A stretch of 64,000 bases of DNA from Pseudomonas gozinkensis (GTDB taxonomy: Bacteria; Pseudomonadota; Gammaproteobacteria; Pseudomonadales; Pseudomonadaceae), in the NCBI RefSeq assembly GCF_014863585.1, contig NZ_CP062253.1, forward strand, positions 3,188,501 to 3,252,500, given 5' to 3'. Numbering within the stretch: the stretch's first letter is position 1; every line of letters starts with the position of its first letter. Below are positions 49,297 through 59,030 of the stretch, one piece after another. The position numbers and the translations under genes are program-made. Under the pieces are notes generated by a model, which ran no database searches, had not been told where the DNA came from, and saw only the letters and a list, made by a program, of their open reading frames with translations.

Positions 49297-51543
49297 TCAG
49301 AGTTTCCAGTCGAGGCTCAGCGTGACGGTGCGAGGATCGCCCCAGAACACGCCGTTGTAGAAGCCGACGTTGTCGTAATACTTCTTGTCGAACAGGTTGT
49401 CGACATTGAGGGATGCCGACAGGTGTTTGTCGAACTCATAACGCGACATCAGCTTGACCACCGTGTAGGCGTCCTGACTGATTCGTGTCCGTTCGGTGAT
49501 GATCCGGCCATTGGTACCGCGCCCGACCGGGCGGTTGGAGTTGCCGTAGACGTCGCTCTGCCAGTTCACCGCACCGCCCACGGTCAGGGCATTCCAGTTG
49601 CCCGGCAGGCGATAGGCCGTGGACAGGCGGAACAGGTTCAGCGGCTGGTTGGTGTTGGTGCGATTTTTCTCGCCGTTGACCGAGTGGGTGTAGGTGTAGC
49701 CGGCGGTCATGTTCCAGCCGTCGAGAACTTCGCCCGAAACTTCCGCTTCGAAACCGTTGACCTTGTTGCCCTTGCCACCCGATTTGTAGAACTCCTCCTG
49801 GGTCACCGGATCCGGTGGTACCGAGTCATCCACTTCGGCCACGTTGTCCTGCTTGCTCCAGAAAATGGCGGTGGCCAGGTTCAGGCGCTCGTCCAGCAGG
49901 CTGCCCTTGAGCCCAAGTTCATAGTTGCTGCCGACGATCGGCTCGATGAACTTGCGGTTGGCGTCGCGGTAGGTCTGTGGTTTGAAAATGTCGGTGTAGC
50001 TGGCGTAAACGGTGTACTCCGGCGTCAGGTCATAGAGCAGGCCGGCATAGGGCGTCCACATATCGTTGTGCTGCTGGCGGCTGGCATCGACGCTCTCCAG
50101 TTGCAGGTTGTCGTCGAAGGTGTTGGCTGTTTTTGATGCCTTCCAGCTGCCGTAGCGGGCGCCGAGCACGGCGTGCAAGTCGTCCGTCAGGCTCAGGCGG
50201 GTCGCCAGGTAGCCGGCTTTCTGTTGCGTGCTGTCTTTTGAACCGGTGAGCCCGGTCACGGTGTCCGGGAATCTGGCGATGTCGCCCATGTACTTCCAGT
50301 CGCGGATGGTGCTGTAGTTGCGCGCAACCGGACCGTCAACGGTATAGGGCGAGCTGGAGCTGCGTTCGGCTTCGCCATAGCCGATCATCATCTGATGTTC
50401 GCGCCCCAGCAGCGAGTAGGGGCCGGACAGGTTGAAGTCGTACGCCTTCATGCGCTGCGGGCCGATCATGTGCGAGGTGTAGGCGGTCATGCCACTGCGA
50501 TCAGGCTCGGGGAAACCGGCGCCGGCGTAGTAGACCTTGCCGTCGGTGTCGCTCTTGCGGTGGGTGTAGGCGGCTTTCAGATGCCAGTCGCCCGCCAGGG
50601 CCTGATCGAGTGTGGCGAACGCGGTCTTGTCCCGCAGGGGCCAGGAGCTCCAGGAGGTTGCCATGTTGGTCGAACGCCCGAGGCTTGCCTTGCTGCCATC
50701 GGCGTTCCAGTACGGCAGGGTACCCCACGAGGAGCCTTGCACCTGTTTGTCCTGATAGTCGTAACCGACTGCCAGTACGGTGGAGTCGGTCAGGTCGGCT
50801 TCGAGGATGCCGTAACCTACTTCCCGTTGCAGGGCGTACTTGTCGCGAAACGATCCCTGGTCGCGGTAGGCCAGTACACTGCGTCCGCGCAGGCGTCCAT
50901 CGAAGGCCAGCGGGCCGCCGACATCGACGTAACTGTAGTAATCGTCGTAGCTGCCGCCGCTGGCGCCGGCTTGAGCCTGCCATTGCGCGGTCGGGCGTTT
51001 ACGCACCATGTTGATGGTCGCCGACGGGTCACCAGCGCCGGTGGTCAGGCCGGTGGCACCACGCACGACCTCGATGCGGTCGTAGATGATGGTGTCCGAA
51101 TCGGACTTCATGTACTGGAAGGTGTTGAGCATCCCGTCGATCTGGAAGTTGTTGATCGAGTAGCCGCGGGACGAATAGCTGACCCGGTCCGAGTCGTTGT
51201 GCTGCACCACAATGCCGGTGGTCTGGCTCATGGCTTCGGACAATGTACCGAGCTTGAAATCATCCATCTGCTGACGGGTGACCACGGACAGCGATTGCGG
51301 GGTTTCCTTGATCGACAGGTTCAGCCGTGTGGCCGTGCTCATGGCGCCAGTGGTGTAGGCGTGGCTGTTTTCAGTGGTGTTGCCCAGGCCCTGGGCGGTG
51401 ACGCTGGTGGAGGCCAGCTCCAGTGCCGGCGCAGCGGGGGGCGACTGTTTTTCTGTGTCGGTTTCAGCCAGCAGGTCCGGGCTCAATGCAACACTGCACA
51501 AGCCCAGGGTGAGGGTCATGGAACGGGTGATGGGCGCGAACAT
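49297..51543 (-). CDS. TonB-dependent siderophore receptor (no STN domain)
   Basis: A 748-residue outer-membrane receptor. A signal peptide (TRSMTLTLGLCSVALSPDLLA) is followed by a plug region (ETPQSLSVVTRQQMDDFKLGTLSEAMSQTTGI, IYDRIEVVRGATGLTTGAGDPSATINMVRKRP) typical of siderophore receptors, and a 22-strand barrel ending YNGVFWGDPRTVTLSLDWKL. It lacks the N-terminal signalling (STN) domain, so it is probably not a partner of the FecR protein. Resembles FhuE/FoxA/pyoverdine-type receptors; ligand unknown. Start MFAPITR has AAGGAG upstream and precedes the signal peptide. Confidence 0.9.
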   Translation of the reverse strand: MFAPITRSMTLTLGLCSVALSPDLLAETDTEKQSPPAAPALELASTSVTAQGLGNTTENSHAYTTGAMSTATRLNLSIKETPQSLSVVTRQQMDDFKLGTLSEAMSQTTGIVVQHNDSDRVSYSSRGYSINNFQIDGMLNTFQYMKSDSDTIIYDRIEVVRGATGLTTGAGDPSATINMVRKRPTAQWQAQAGASGGSYDDYYSYVDVGGPLAFDGRLRGRSVLAYRDQGSFRDKYALQREVGYGILEADLTDSTVLAVGYDYQDKQVQGSSWGTLPYWNADGSKASLGRSTNMATSWSSWPLRDKTAFATLDQALAGDWHLKAAYTHRKSDTDGKVYYAGAGFPEPDRSGMTAYTSHMIGPQRMKAYDFNLSGPYSLLGREHQMMIGYGEAERSSSSPYTVDGPVARNYSTIRDWKYMGDIARFPDTVTGLTGSKDSTQQKAGYLATRLSLTDDLHAVLGARYGSWKASKTANTFDDNLQLESVDASRQQHNDMWTPYAGLLYDLTPEYTVYASYTDIFKPQTYRDANRKFIEPIVGSNYELGLKGSLLDERLNLATAIFWSKQDNVAEVDDSVPPDPVTQEEFYKSGGKGNKVNGFEAEVSGEVLDGWNMTAGYTYTHSVNGEKNRTNTNQPLNLFRLSTAYRLPGNWNALTVGGAVNWQSDVYGNSNRPVGRGTNGRIITERTRISQDAYTVVKLMSRYEFDKHLSASLNVDNLFDKKYYDNVGFYNGVFWGDPRTVTLSLDWKL

Positions 51544-51624
51544 CGCAGCCGACTCCTTGTCTTCGAGGGAAAAATTCCGTTTGCTCAAAGACGAAAGCGG
51601 GCAGTGCGATTTAGTATCAAACGA

Positions 51625-51650
51625 GAAATATTGTTATTTGGAGATATTTC
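51625..51650. promoter_or_regulatory. inverted repeat GAAATAT-N12-ATATTTC upstream of the receptor gene
   Basis: A perfect 7-base inverted repeat in an AT-rich patch, 82-107 bases upstream of the receptor start. It does not match the Fur consensus closely, but its position suits an operator controlling the receptor gene. Confidence 0.35.
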
Positions 51651-51659
51651 AGGTGTATG

Positions 51660-51687
51660 AAAAAAGGACCGTTTCCGGTCCTTTTTT
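51660..51687 (-). terminator. terminator after the CptA-like gene
   Basis: AAAAAAGGACC and its complement give an 11-base stem with a six-base loop and flanking A/T runs, one base after the leftward cptA-like stop. Confidence 0.9.
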
Positions 51688-51688
51688 G

Positions 51689-53440
51689 TTACTGCTGCTG
51701 AACGACTTCTGTGCTCGTCACCGCGGGCTTTTTCGGCCTCATCAGGCTGAAGTCGATCAGGGCCCGCTGTTCACGTTCGTAAGGATTGCCGATCAACAGC
51801 GGACGTGGCTTGAAGCTGTCGCTGACCAGGCTCTTGGTCCGATCCAGCTCATCGAAACTCAAACCGGCCAGATCCGCCCAGGTGTGGATCAGGTGCGAGC
51901 TGCTGTACGGCCGGCTCAGGTCCCCGGCGAAGCTCCAGTCGTGGGTTTCACGCCACTTTGGCGAGGCCCAGGCCATGAACGGAATGGTGTACATCGGCGA
52001 CGTCGGCTTGTTTTCGTTGCGGCCCAAGGTGGTGTGGCCCACCGAGTCGAACACGTCTTCACCGTGGTCGGAGAGGTACAGCAAAAAGCCGTTCGGATCG
52101 GATTTTGCGTAGTCCTTGATCAGGCTTGAGACCACGAAATCGTTGTACAGCACCGCGTTGTCGTAGCTGTTGTAGGTCGGTACCTGATCGTCACGCACAC
52201 CGGCCGGAACGCCGTTGCGATCCTGGAACTTGTCGAAGCTCGGCGGATAACGGTACTGGTAGCTCATGTGCGTACCGAGCAGATGCACGACGATCAATTT
52301 GCGCGGCGCCGCGTCGGCCAGGGCCTTGTTGAACGGTTCGATCACGTCACCGTCGTACTGCGCGGCGTTCTGGTTGCGGTTGTTGTTCAGGTACACCTGC
52401 TCGTCGGCCTGTTCGGAGAAGGTCGTGAGCATGGTGTTGCGCTTGGTCATGGTCTGCTGGTTGGTGATCCAGAAGGTCTTGTAGCCAGCCTGTTTCATCA
52501 TGCTGACCAGTGACGGGGTGGACAGGTACAGGTCCGGGTTTTCTTCGTCGGCGAAGGTCAGCACCTGTTGCAGCGCTTCAATTGTGTACGGGCGCGGGGT
52601 GATGACATTGTCGAAGACCGACAGCTGATCCTTGAGCTTGTCCAGTTCCGGCGTGGTTTTACGCGGGTAGCCGTAGAGGCTCATGCGCTGGCGGTTGGTG
52701 GATTCGCCGATCACCAGCACCAGGGTCGCCGGCTGGTTGGCGCCCGAATCCTTGAGGTTTTTCAGCGGCGGGATCTTGCTCGCGCTATGCAGCATGCCCT
52801 GCATGTCGGCCAGGGTTTCCTGATAGCGGTGATAAGCCACGGCCATCTGCCACGGCACGGCTGGCTCGATGCGGGTTTCGAATTTCTCGAAGCCCTGGGC
52901 GAAGCTTCCGGTGCGCATTGTCTGCTTGACCAGCGGATAACCGATCACGGCGATGAGAATGGCCATGGCGGCGACGAATGCCCGGCCACGGGGCAGGTAC
53001 ACCGGGCGCAGGCGGGTCCACAGGAAATACGCGAACGCGGTATGCGCGAGGAACGCCGGGACCATCCACCAGGCAAAGTACTGGGTCATGTACTCGCCGG
53101 CTTCGGACACGTTCGACTCGAACATGATGAAGATCACGCTCTGGGAGAATTCCTGCTGGTAGATGAAGAAGTAACCCAGGCTGGCCATCGAGCAGGCCCA
53201 CAGCACCACGCCGATCAGTGCGGCGAGCAAACGCGTGCGTTTGGGGAACAGCAGCATCGGCGCGAGCCACACGGCGCTCATCACGAAGGCCTGGCGAAAG
53301 CCCGTGAACCCTGAAGTGCCCGTCAACTGGATCAGCAGTTGGGTGATACCGGAGAAGTACCAGAAGAACACGAACAGCCAGAGAAAACCGGCCCAGTCGA
53401 AACCTGTCGCAGTCGTATTGCTGCGTTTGAACACCGCCAT
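51689..53440 (-). CDS. CptA-like phosphoethanolamine transferase
   Basis: A 583-residue inner-membrane enzyme with four or five N-terminal membrane helices and a periplasmic alkaline-phosphatase-fold (sulfatase) domain. The nucleophile Thr is near 248 in VIGESTNRQRMSLYGY, and metal residues lie in LLYLSDHGEDVFD and HTTLGRNENKPTSPMYTIPF. CptA/EptA enzymes add phosphoethanolamine to lipopolysaccharide (core for CptA, lipid A for EptA), changing envelope charge and polymyxin sensitivity. Length and the LSDHGED motif fit the CptA/YijP branch. It lies upstream of the receptor gene but a terminator and 140 bases separate them. Confidence 0.85.
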   Translation of the reverse strand: MAVFKRSNTTATGFDWAGFLWLFVFFWYFSGITQLLIQLTGTSGFTGFRQAFVMSAVWLAPMLLFPKRTRLLAALIGVVLWACSMASLGYFFIYQQEFSQSVIFIMFESNVSEAGEYMTQYFAWWMVPAFLAHTAFAYFLWTRLRPVYLPRGRAFVAAMAILIAVIGYPLVKQTMRTGSFAQGFEKFETRIEPAVPWQMAVAYHRYQETLADMQGMLHSASKIPPLKNLKDSGANQPATLVLVIGESTNRQRMSLYGYPRKTTPELDKLKDQLSVFDNVITPRPYTIEALQQVLTFADEENPDLYLSTPSLVSMMKQAGYKTFWITNQQTMTKRNTMLTTFSEQADEQVYLNNNRNQNAAQYDGDVIEPFNKALADAAPRKLIVVHLLGTHMSYQYRYPPSFDKFQDRNGVPAGVRDDQVPTYNSYDNAVLYNDFVVSSLIKDYAKSDPNGFLLYLSDHGEDVFDSVGHTTLGRNENKPTSPMYTIPFMAWASPKWRETHDWSFAGDLSRPYSSSHLIHTWADLAGLSFDELDRTKSLVSDSFKPRPLLIGNPYEREQRALIDFSLMRPKKPAVTSTEVVQQQ

Positions 53441-53653
53441 TCAGCACTCCAGCTCAGTCGTCACATCGACCGTCGGGCGCCTCATGCACCGGCGCATGAA
53501 CCCGACGAACGGAGGCCATGCGCAGACACGCACGGCCAGAATGCGCCGGAGTATCAACAAGCGAATGTGAAAACTTTGTTAGTTGCCGATAAAGGCCAGA
53601 GGTGCAGCATGTCGGGAACGGCAAGGGCCGCTCCCGAAGCGGGGGCGGGGAGA

Positions 53654-53836
53654 TCAGGCGTGGGGCGAGCGCTGTACACGCGGCAAGGGCTGTGGCTCGG
53701 CGCCCTGGGTCAGCAGGCGCAATTGCGCGAGTTCCTGCTTGAGCTGATCGCGTTCATCTTTCAACTGACGCAGTTCATCGCGACGGATGGTGACGTACAG
53801 GGTTTGTGGCGGCATTGCTGTGTGTACTGTGCCCAT
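53654..53836 (-). CDS. small coiled-coil protein (60 residues)
   Basis: A 60-residue protein: a short polar N-terminus, then RDELRQLKDERDQLKQELAQLRLLT, a likely coiled coil with Leu at heptad spacing, and a Pro/Arg-rich end. GAGGTGAGC lies before the ATG. It resembles short dimeric leucine-zipper-like accessory proteins, with no domain I recognise. Oriented away from gnd; function unknown. Confidence 0.6.
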   Translation of the reverse strand: MGTVHTAMPPQTLYVTIRRDELRQLKDERDQLKQELAQLRLLTQGAEPQPLPRVQRSPHA

Positions 53837-54108
53837 TGCTCACCTCGCAAATGGCGTGTCTCAACTGCAGATCAGCCCCGGTTTCGAGCCTTGACCTGCT
53901 ATCGGCGCCGATTTTGATTTCTTTTGCTCGTGAATGGAACTTTTTTATTTTTCATGGTCGTTGTGTCTTCGGCACGTTTCCCGACGTTATCAGTCTGGAT
54001 CGGGCACAATGCCCGGAAACTTCACACCGACGCTCTGGACTAACCTCCATGAGAGCGTTGGGCTATAACCTTTGACACACTTTTATTTGTAGTAAGGAGC
54101 ATCAGCAC

Positions 54109-55089
54109 ATGCAACTCGGGATTATTGGACTGGGCCGCATGGGCGGCAATATTGCACGGCGTCTGATGCTCAACGGTCACACCACCGTTGTTTACGACCG
54201 CAATACCGCCTTTGTCGACACCCTGGCCGCCGAGGGCTCTACCGGCGTGGCCGATCTTCCTGCCCTGGTCGCAGGCCTGGCCAAGCCGCGTGCCGTGTGG
54301 GTCATGCTGCCGGCCGGCGCGCCAACAGAAGACACCATCGAAACCCTGAGCACGTTGCTCGAAGCGGGCGACACCATCATCGATGGCGGCAACACCAACT
54401 ATAAGGACGATATCCGCCGGGCCAAGACCCTGGCCGAGAAGGGCCTGCACTACATCGACGTCGGCACCTCCGGCGGCGTCTGGGGTCTGGAGCGCGGCTA
54501 CTGCATGATGATCGGCGGCGATGCCGAGACCGTGAAGCGTCTGGACCCGCTGTTCGCCGCGCTGGCGCCGGGCATGGGTGACATCCCGCGCACCAAGGAC
54601 CGCAAGTCCGATGACCACCGTGCCGAGCACGGCTACATCCACGCAGGTCCCGCCGGTGCCGGTCACTTCGTCAAGATGATCCACAACGGGATCGAGTACG
54701 GCATGATGGCGGCCTTCGCCGAAGGCTTCGACATCCTCAAGACCAAGTCCAGCGAGCTTCTGCCGGAGGACCAGCGTTTCGACCTGAACGTGGCCGACAT
54801 CGCCGAAGTCTGGCGTCGTGGCAGCGTTGTATCGTCCTGGCTGCTCGACCTGACCGCCGATGCCCTGGCGGTCGACCCGAAACTCGACGGTTTCTCCGGC
54901 TCCGTGGCCGACAGCGGCGAAGGTCAATGGACCATCGAAGCGGCCATGGAACAAAAGGTGCCGGTACCGGTGCTGTCCAACTCGCTGTTCTCGCGCTACC
55001 GCTCACGCGGCCAGGGCACTTTCGGCGACAAGATTCTTTCGGCCCAGCGCTTCGGCTTCGGCGGCCATGTGGAGACTGCCAAGAAATGA
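54109..55089 (+). CDS. gnd: 6-phosphogluconate dehydrogenase, decarboxylating (YqeC/GntZ type)
   Basis: A 326-residue NAD(P)-dependent enzyme that oxidatively decarboxylates 6-phosphogluconate to ribulose 5-phosphate. The Rossmann motif GLGRMGGN is at 7-14, [27 protein letters not shown] and [21 protein letters not shown] supply substrate and catalytic Lys/Asn residues. It is the short YqeC form (about 300-330 residues), lacking the long C-terminal domain of the classical enzyme. AAGGAG lies upstream. It overlaps zwf by four bases (ATGA), so the two pentose-phosphate enzymes are translated together. Confidence 0.94.
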   Translation: MQLGIIGLGRMGGNIARRLMLNGHTTVVYDRNTAFVDTLAAEGSTGVADLPALVAGLAKPRAVWVMLPAGAPTEDTIETLSTLLEAGDTIIDGGNTNYKDDIRRAKTLAEKGLHYIDVGTSGGVWGLERGYCMMIGGDAETVKRLDPLFAALAPGMGDIPRTKDRKSDDHRAEHGYIHAGPAGAGHFVKMIHNGIEYGMMAAFAEGFDILKTKSSELLPEDQRFDLNVADIAEVWRRGSVVSSWLLDLTADALAVDPKLDGFSGSVADSGEGQWTIEAAMEQKVPVPVLSNSLFSRYRSRGQGTFGDKILSAQRFGFGGHVETAKK

Positions 55090-56609
55090 CCCATACGATC
55101 CGCAGGAAATCCAAGGCAGAACCCGCGCCACCGACCACGCTGTTCCTGTTCGGCGCCCACGGTGATCTGGTCAAGCGCCTGCTCATGCCGGCGCTGTACA
55201 ACCTGAGTCGCGACGGCCTGCTGGATGATGGCCTGCGGATCGTCGGCGTTGACCACAACGCCATCAGCGATGAAGCCTTCGCGCAAAAGCTCGAAGACTT
55301 CATCCGCACCGAAGTGGCAGCCAAGGTCGGCAAGGGCGATCAGATGCTTGATCCGGCCTTGTGGGCCAAGCTCGCCAAAGGCATCAGCTACGTCCAGGGC
55401 GACTTCCTGGACGACAGCACCTATTCAGCCCTGGCGGCGAAAATCGCCGACAGCGGCACTGGCAATGCGGTGTTCTACCTGGCCACCGCGCCGCGTTTCT
55501 TCAGCGAAGTGGTGCGCCGTCTCGGCAGCGCCGGGTTGCTCGAAGAAACCCCGGAAGCCTTCAGAAGGGTGGTGATCGAAAAACCGTTCGGCTCCGACCT
55601 GCAAACCGCCGAGGCGTTGAACGCCTGCCTGCTCAAGGTCATGTCGGAAAAGCAGATCTACCGGATCGATCACTATCTGGGCAAGGAAACCGTGCAGAAC
55701 ATTCTGGTCAGCCGGTTCTCCAACAGCCTGTTCGAAGCGTTCTGGAACAACCATTACATCGACCACGTGCAGATCACCGCCGCCGAAACCGTCGGCGTCG
55801 AAACCCGTGGCAGTTTCTACGAACACACCGGCGCCCTGCGGGACATGGTGCCCAACCACCTGTTCCAGTTGCTGGCGATGGTGGCGATGGAACCGCCGGC
55901 CGCGTTCGGCGCCGATGCGGTGCGGGGCGAGAAGGCCAAGGTGGTCGGCGCGATCCGGCCCTGGACCACCGAAGAGGCCCGGGAAAACTCGGTACGCGGT
56001 CAGTACAGCGCCGGTGACGTTGCTGGCAAACCGGTTGCCGGCTATCGCGATGAAAACAACGTCTCGCCCGAAAGCACCACGGAAACCTACGTGGCGCTGA
56101 AAGTGATGATCGACAACTGGCGTTGGGTCGGCGTGCCGTTCTACCTGCGCACCGGCAAACGCATGAGCGTGCGCGATACCGAGATCGTCATCTGCTTCAA
56201 GCCAGCGCCGTATGCACAGTTCCGGGATACCGAGGTCGACGAACTGCAGCCGACCTACCTGCGTATCCAGATCCAGCCCAACGAAGGCATGTGGTTCGAC
56301 CTGCTGGCCAAACGACCGGGGCCGGCGCTGAACATGGCCAATATCGAGCTGGGTTTTGCCTACAAGGACTTCTTTGAAATGCAGCCGTCCACCGGCTACG
56401 AAACCCTGATCTACGACTGCCTGACCGGTGACCAGACGCTGTTCCAGCGCGCTGACAATATCGAGAACGGCTGGCGTGCGGTACAGCCGTTCCTCGACGC
56501 CTGGCAACAGGACGCGAGCGTGCAGCCCTACACCGCGGGCGAAGACGGGCCCAAAGCCGCCGATGACCTGCTGACTCGCGATGGTCGCGTCTGGCATGGT
56601 CTCGGATGA
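55086..56609 (+). CDS. zwf: glucose-6-phosphate 1-dehydrogenase
   Basis: A 507-residue enzyme that oxidises glucose 6-phosphate to 6-phosphogluconolactone with NAD(P)+. FGAHGDL (22-28) is the cofactor loop, EKPFGSDL the substrate loop, and RIDHYLGKE near 193-201 carries the catalytic His and Lys. The ATG at 55086 overlaps the gnd stop; longer frames lie within gnd. P. putida has more than one zwf, and one copy (zwfB, PP_4042) lies beside gnd, so this is likely the equivalent isozyme. The final bases overlap the HAD gene as ATGA. No hexR or edd genes are adjacent, unlike the main Entner-Doudoroff zwf. Confidence 0.95.
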   Translation: MTHTIRRKSKAEPAPPTTLFLFGAHGDLVKRLLMPALYNLSRDGLLDDGLRIVGVDHNAISDEAFAQKLEDFIRTEVAAKVGKGDQMLDPALWAKLAKGISYVQGDFLDDSTYSALAAKIADSGTGNAVFYLATAPRFFSEVVRRLGSAGLLEETPEAFRRVVIEKPFGSDLQTAEALNACLLKVMSEKQIYRIDHYLGKETVQNILVSRFSNSLFEAFWNNHYIDHVQITAAETVGVETRGSFYEHTGALRDMVPNHLFQLLAMVAMEPPAAFGADAVRGEKAKVVGAIRPWTTEEARENSVRGQYSAGDVAGKPVAGYRDENNVSPESTTETYVALKVMIDNWRWVGVPFYLRTGKRMSVRDTEIVICFKPAPYAQFRDTEVDELQPTYLRIQIQPNEGMWFDLLAKRPGPALNMANIELGFAYKDFFEMQPSTGYETLIYDCLTGDQTLFQRADNIENGWRAVQPFLDAWQQDASVQPYTAGEDGPKAADDLLTRDGRVWHGLG

Positions 56610-57409
56610 GCGAGCCGATCCGTTTTCTGTTGAGTGACATGGACGGCACGCTGTTGCTGCCCGATCACAGCCTGAGCCAGCGCACCATTGACGCAGTTCG
56701 TGCGCTGCGTGAGGCGGGCGTGCTGTTCAGTCTCGCTACCGGGCGTCCGCCCAAAGCCATGCTGCAGCAGATCGAAGCCTTGGGCGTCGATTTGCCGACC
56801 GCTGCGTTCAACGGTGGCACCATCGTCAACCCGGACGGCAGCATTCTGGTTGCTCATTATCTGCCGGCCACAGCAGCGCTGAGCGCTTTGGCGTTGTTCG
56901 CCGATCAGCCGGATGTCGAAATCTGGGTGTTCAGCGGCGGCGACTGGCTGCTCAAGGATCCGCATGGGCCGATGGTCCCTCGCGAGCAGCATGGCCTCGG
57001 TTATCCGCCGGTGGTGGTCGACAGTTTCGAGCCGTATCTGGAACGTATCGACAAGATTGTGGCGACCAGCAACAACACTGAGCTGTTGATCGAACTGGAG
57101 GCGCGGTTGCTGCCGAAGGTTGAAGGGCTGGCACAGGTGTCGCGTTCGCAACCGGTGTACCTGGACGTGACGGCGGTCGAGGCCAACAAGGGCTCGGCGC
57201 TGGTCACGCTGGCTGAACACCTGGGCGTGCCGCTGGCACAGACGGCGGCGATTGGCGATGGCGGCAACGATCCGGCGATGTTTCATGTCGCCGGCCTGTC
57301 CATCGCCATGGGCCAGGCAGAGGATGCGGTGAAGCGTCAGGCCGACGTGATAACCGGGCCGAACACCGAGGACGGTGTGGCGCAGGCCATCGAAAAGTAC
57401 ATTCTGTAA
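56606..57409 (+). CDS. Cof-type HAD-IIB hydrolase
   Basis: A 267-residue haloacid-dehalogenase-superfamily phosphatase. Motif I DMDGT is at 11-15, the cap is of the IIB kind, and motif IV GDGGNDPAMF lies near 218-227. Cof/YbiV-like enzymes dephosphorylate sugar phosphates such as erythrose 4-phosphate or fructose 1-phosphate. It overlaps zwf by four bases, so it is the third gene of the gnd-zwf operon, where a role in removing a side-product sugar phosphate is attractive but unproven. A REP-type terminator follows. Confidence 0.88.
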   Translation: MSEPIRFLLSDMDGTLLLPDHSLSQRTIDAVRALREAGVLFSLATGRPPKAMLQQIEALGVDLPTAAFNGGTIVNPDGSILVAHYLPATAALSALALFADQPDVEIWVFSGGDWLLKDPHGPMVPREQHGLGYPPVVVDSFEPYLERIDKIVATSNNTELLIELEARLLPKVEGLAQVSRSQPVYLDVTAVEANKGSALVTLAEHLGVPLAQTAAIGDGGNDPAMFHVAGLSIAMGQAEDAVKRQADVITGPNTEDGVAQAIEKYIL

Positions 57410-57413
57410 AACA

Positions 57414-57444
57414 ATGTGGGAGCAAGCTCGCTCCCACATTTTTT
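57414..57444 (+). terminator. REP-derived terminator after the gnd-zwf-HAD operon
   Basis: A 10-base stem (57414-57423 and 57430-57439) with a six-base AAGCTC loop, followed by a T-run. Its stem is the start of the same REP core seen in the two REPINs, so a REP half appears to have become the operon terminator, also positioned for the converging nhaB. Confidence 0.8.
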
Positions 57445-57453
57445 ATCTTGTTT

Positions 57454-58956
57454 CTACAGCCAGTAACTCACGGCATACCAGCCGAGCAATCCCATTACCA
57501 CGGTGTAAGGCAACGCCATCCACACCATCCGCCCGTAGGACAACCGCACCAGTGGTGCAATCGCCGACGTCAGCAGAAACAGAAACGCCGCCTGACCATT
57601 GGGCGTCGCTACGCTCGGCAGGTTGGTGCCGGTGTTGATCGCAATCGCCAGCGTCTCGAAATGTTCGCGGCTCATGTGGCCGGACAGGAACGCCTGTTTC
57701 ACTTCGGTGATGTAGATCGTCGCGACAAACACGTTGTCACTGATCGCCGACAGCAGGCCGTTGGCGATGAACAGCATCCCCGGCTGCTGATCGGCCGGCA
57801 ATGCCAGTACCCACTGAATCAACGGGGCGAACAGTTGCTGGTCGTGAATCACCGCCACCACGGCGAAGAACACCACCAGCAGCGCGGTGAACGGCATGGC
57901 GTCCTTGAATGCGCTGCCCAGTCGGTGCTCGTCGGTGATCCCGGTGAATGCGGTAATCAGTACGATCACCATCAGACCGATCAGGCCGACTTCTGCGATG
58001 TGGAACGCCAGCCCGGCAATCAGGATCAGCGCAGCGCAACCTTGCACCAGCAGGGCGGCGCGTTGGCGCGGGGTGCGCTCGGCGTTGTCTTCGGCGGCGT
58101 AGGCGGCCAGCACGGCACGTACGTTATCCGGCAACAGCGTGCCGTAGCCAAACCAGCGCAGTTTCTCCAGCAGCAGGCAGGTCACCAGGCCCGCAACCAG
58201 AACTGGCAGTGAAACCGGTGCAACTTTTTGGAAGAATTCGGCGAAGTGCCAACCCATTTCGTGGCCGATCAGCAGGTTCTGCGGTTCACCCACCAAGGTG
58301 CAGACGCCGCCCAACGCGGTGCCGACGGCGCCGTGCATCAACAGGCTGCGCAGGAAAGCGCGGAACTGTTCCAGATCCTCGTGATGCAGCTGGGGCAGAT
58401 GCTGGTCATCGCTGAATTCGCTGTCCTGGCGTGGATCGTTGCCGGACGCCACCCGGTGATAAACCGAGTAAAAGCCTACGGCGGCGCTGATGATCACTGC
58501 GGTTACGGTAAGGGCGTCGAGAAATGCCGAGAGAAACGCCGACAGAAAGCAGAACATCAGGGCCAGCAGCGCCTTCGAACGCACGCCCAGCAACAGACGC
58601 GAGAACAGAAACAGCAGCAGGTCTTTCATGAAGTAGATGCCGGCGACCATGAACATCAGCAGCAGAATCACCGGGAAGTTGTGCTGCAACTCTTCGTACA
58701 GCGCCTGCGGCGTGGTCATTTTCAACAGCAGCGCTTCGATCAGCAGCAAGCCGCCGGGCATCAGCGGGTAGCACTTGAGCGCCATGGCCAGAGTGAAAAT
58801 GAACTCGATCACCAGCAGCCAGCCGGCGGCGACCGGGCCGACGGTCCACAGCACCAGGGCGTTGAGGATCAGGAACCCGACGATGCACGCCTTGTACCAG
58901 CGGGGCGAGTGCCCGAGAAAGTTGTGCGCGAACGCCTGAGCCATCGAACCGGACAT
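57454..58956 (-). CDS. nhaB: Na+/H+ antiporter NhaB
   Basis: A 500-residue integral membrane protein with about 11-12 helices. Family features include [79 protein letters not shown] and [46 protein letters not shown], all typical of NhaB. It exports Na+ in exchange for protons, important at alkaline pH and in salt. The start has AAGGAG six bases before it. Monocistronic, converging on the gnd operon across the REP terminator. Confidence 0.95.
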   Translation of the reverse strand: MSGSMAQAFAHNFLGHSPRWYKACIVGFLILNALVLWTVGPVAAGWLLVIEFIFTLAMALKCYPLMPGGLLLIEALLLKMTTPQALYEELQHNFPVILLLMFMVAGIYFMKDLLLFLFSRLLLGVRSKALLALMFCFLSAFLSAFLDALTVTAVIISAAVGFYSVYHRVASGNDPRQDSEFSDDQHLPQLHHEDLEQFRAFLRSLLMHGAVGTALGGVCTLVGEPQNLLIGHEMGWHFAEFFQKVAPVSLPVLVAGLVTCLLLEKLRWFGYGTLLPDNVRAVLAAYAAEDNAERTPRQRAALLVQGCAALILIAGLAFHIAEVGLIGLMVIVLITAFTGITDEHRLGSAFKDAMPFTALLVVFFAVVAVIHDQQLFAPLIQWVLALPADQQPGMLFIANGLLSAISDNVFVATIYITEVKQAFLSGHMSREHFETLAIAINTGTNLPSVATPNGQAAFLFLLTSAIAPLVRLSYGRMVWMALPYTVVMGLLGWYAVSYWL

Positions 58957-59030
58957 CGGTTGCTCCTTGTATTAAGAAGCGCGCAAGTTGCCGTAAGCGA
59001 TGAGCAAGATCAAGTGCAGGAAGGTTCACA

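Noticed and set aside
49297..51543. Signalling receptor partner for the orphan FecR
   Set aside because: The receptor begins directly with the plug after its signal peptide and has no N-terminal STN domain.
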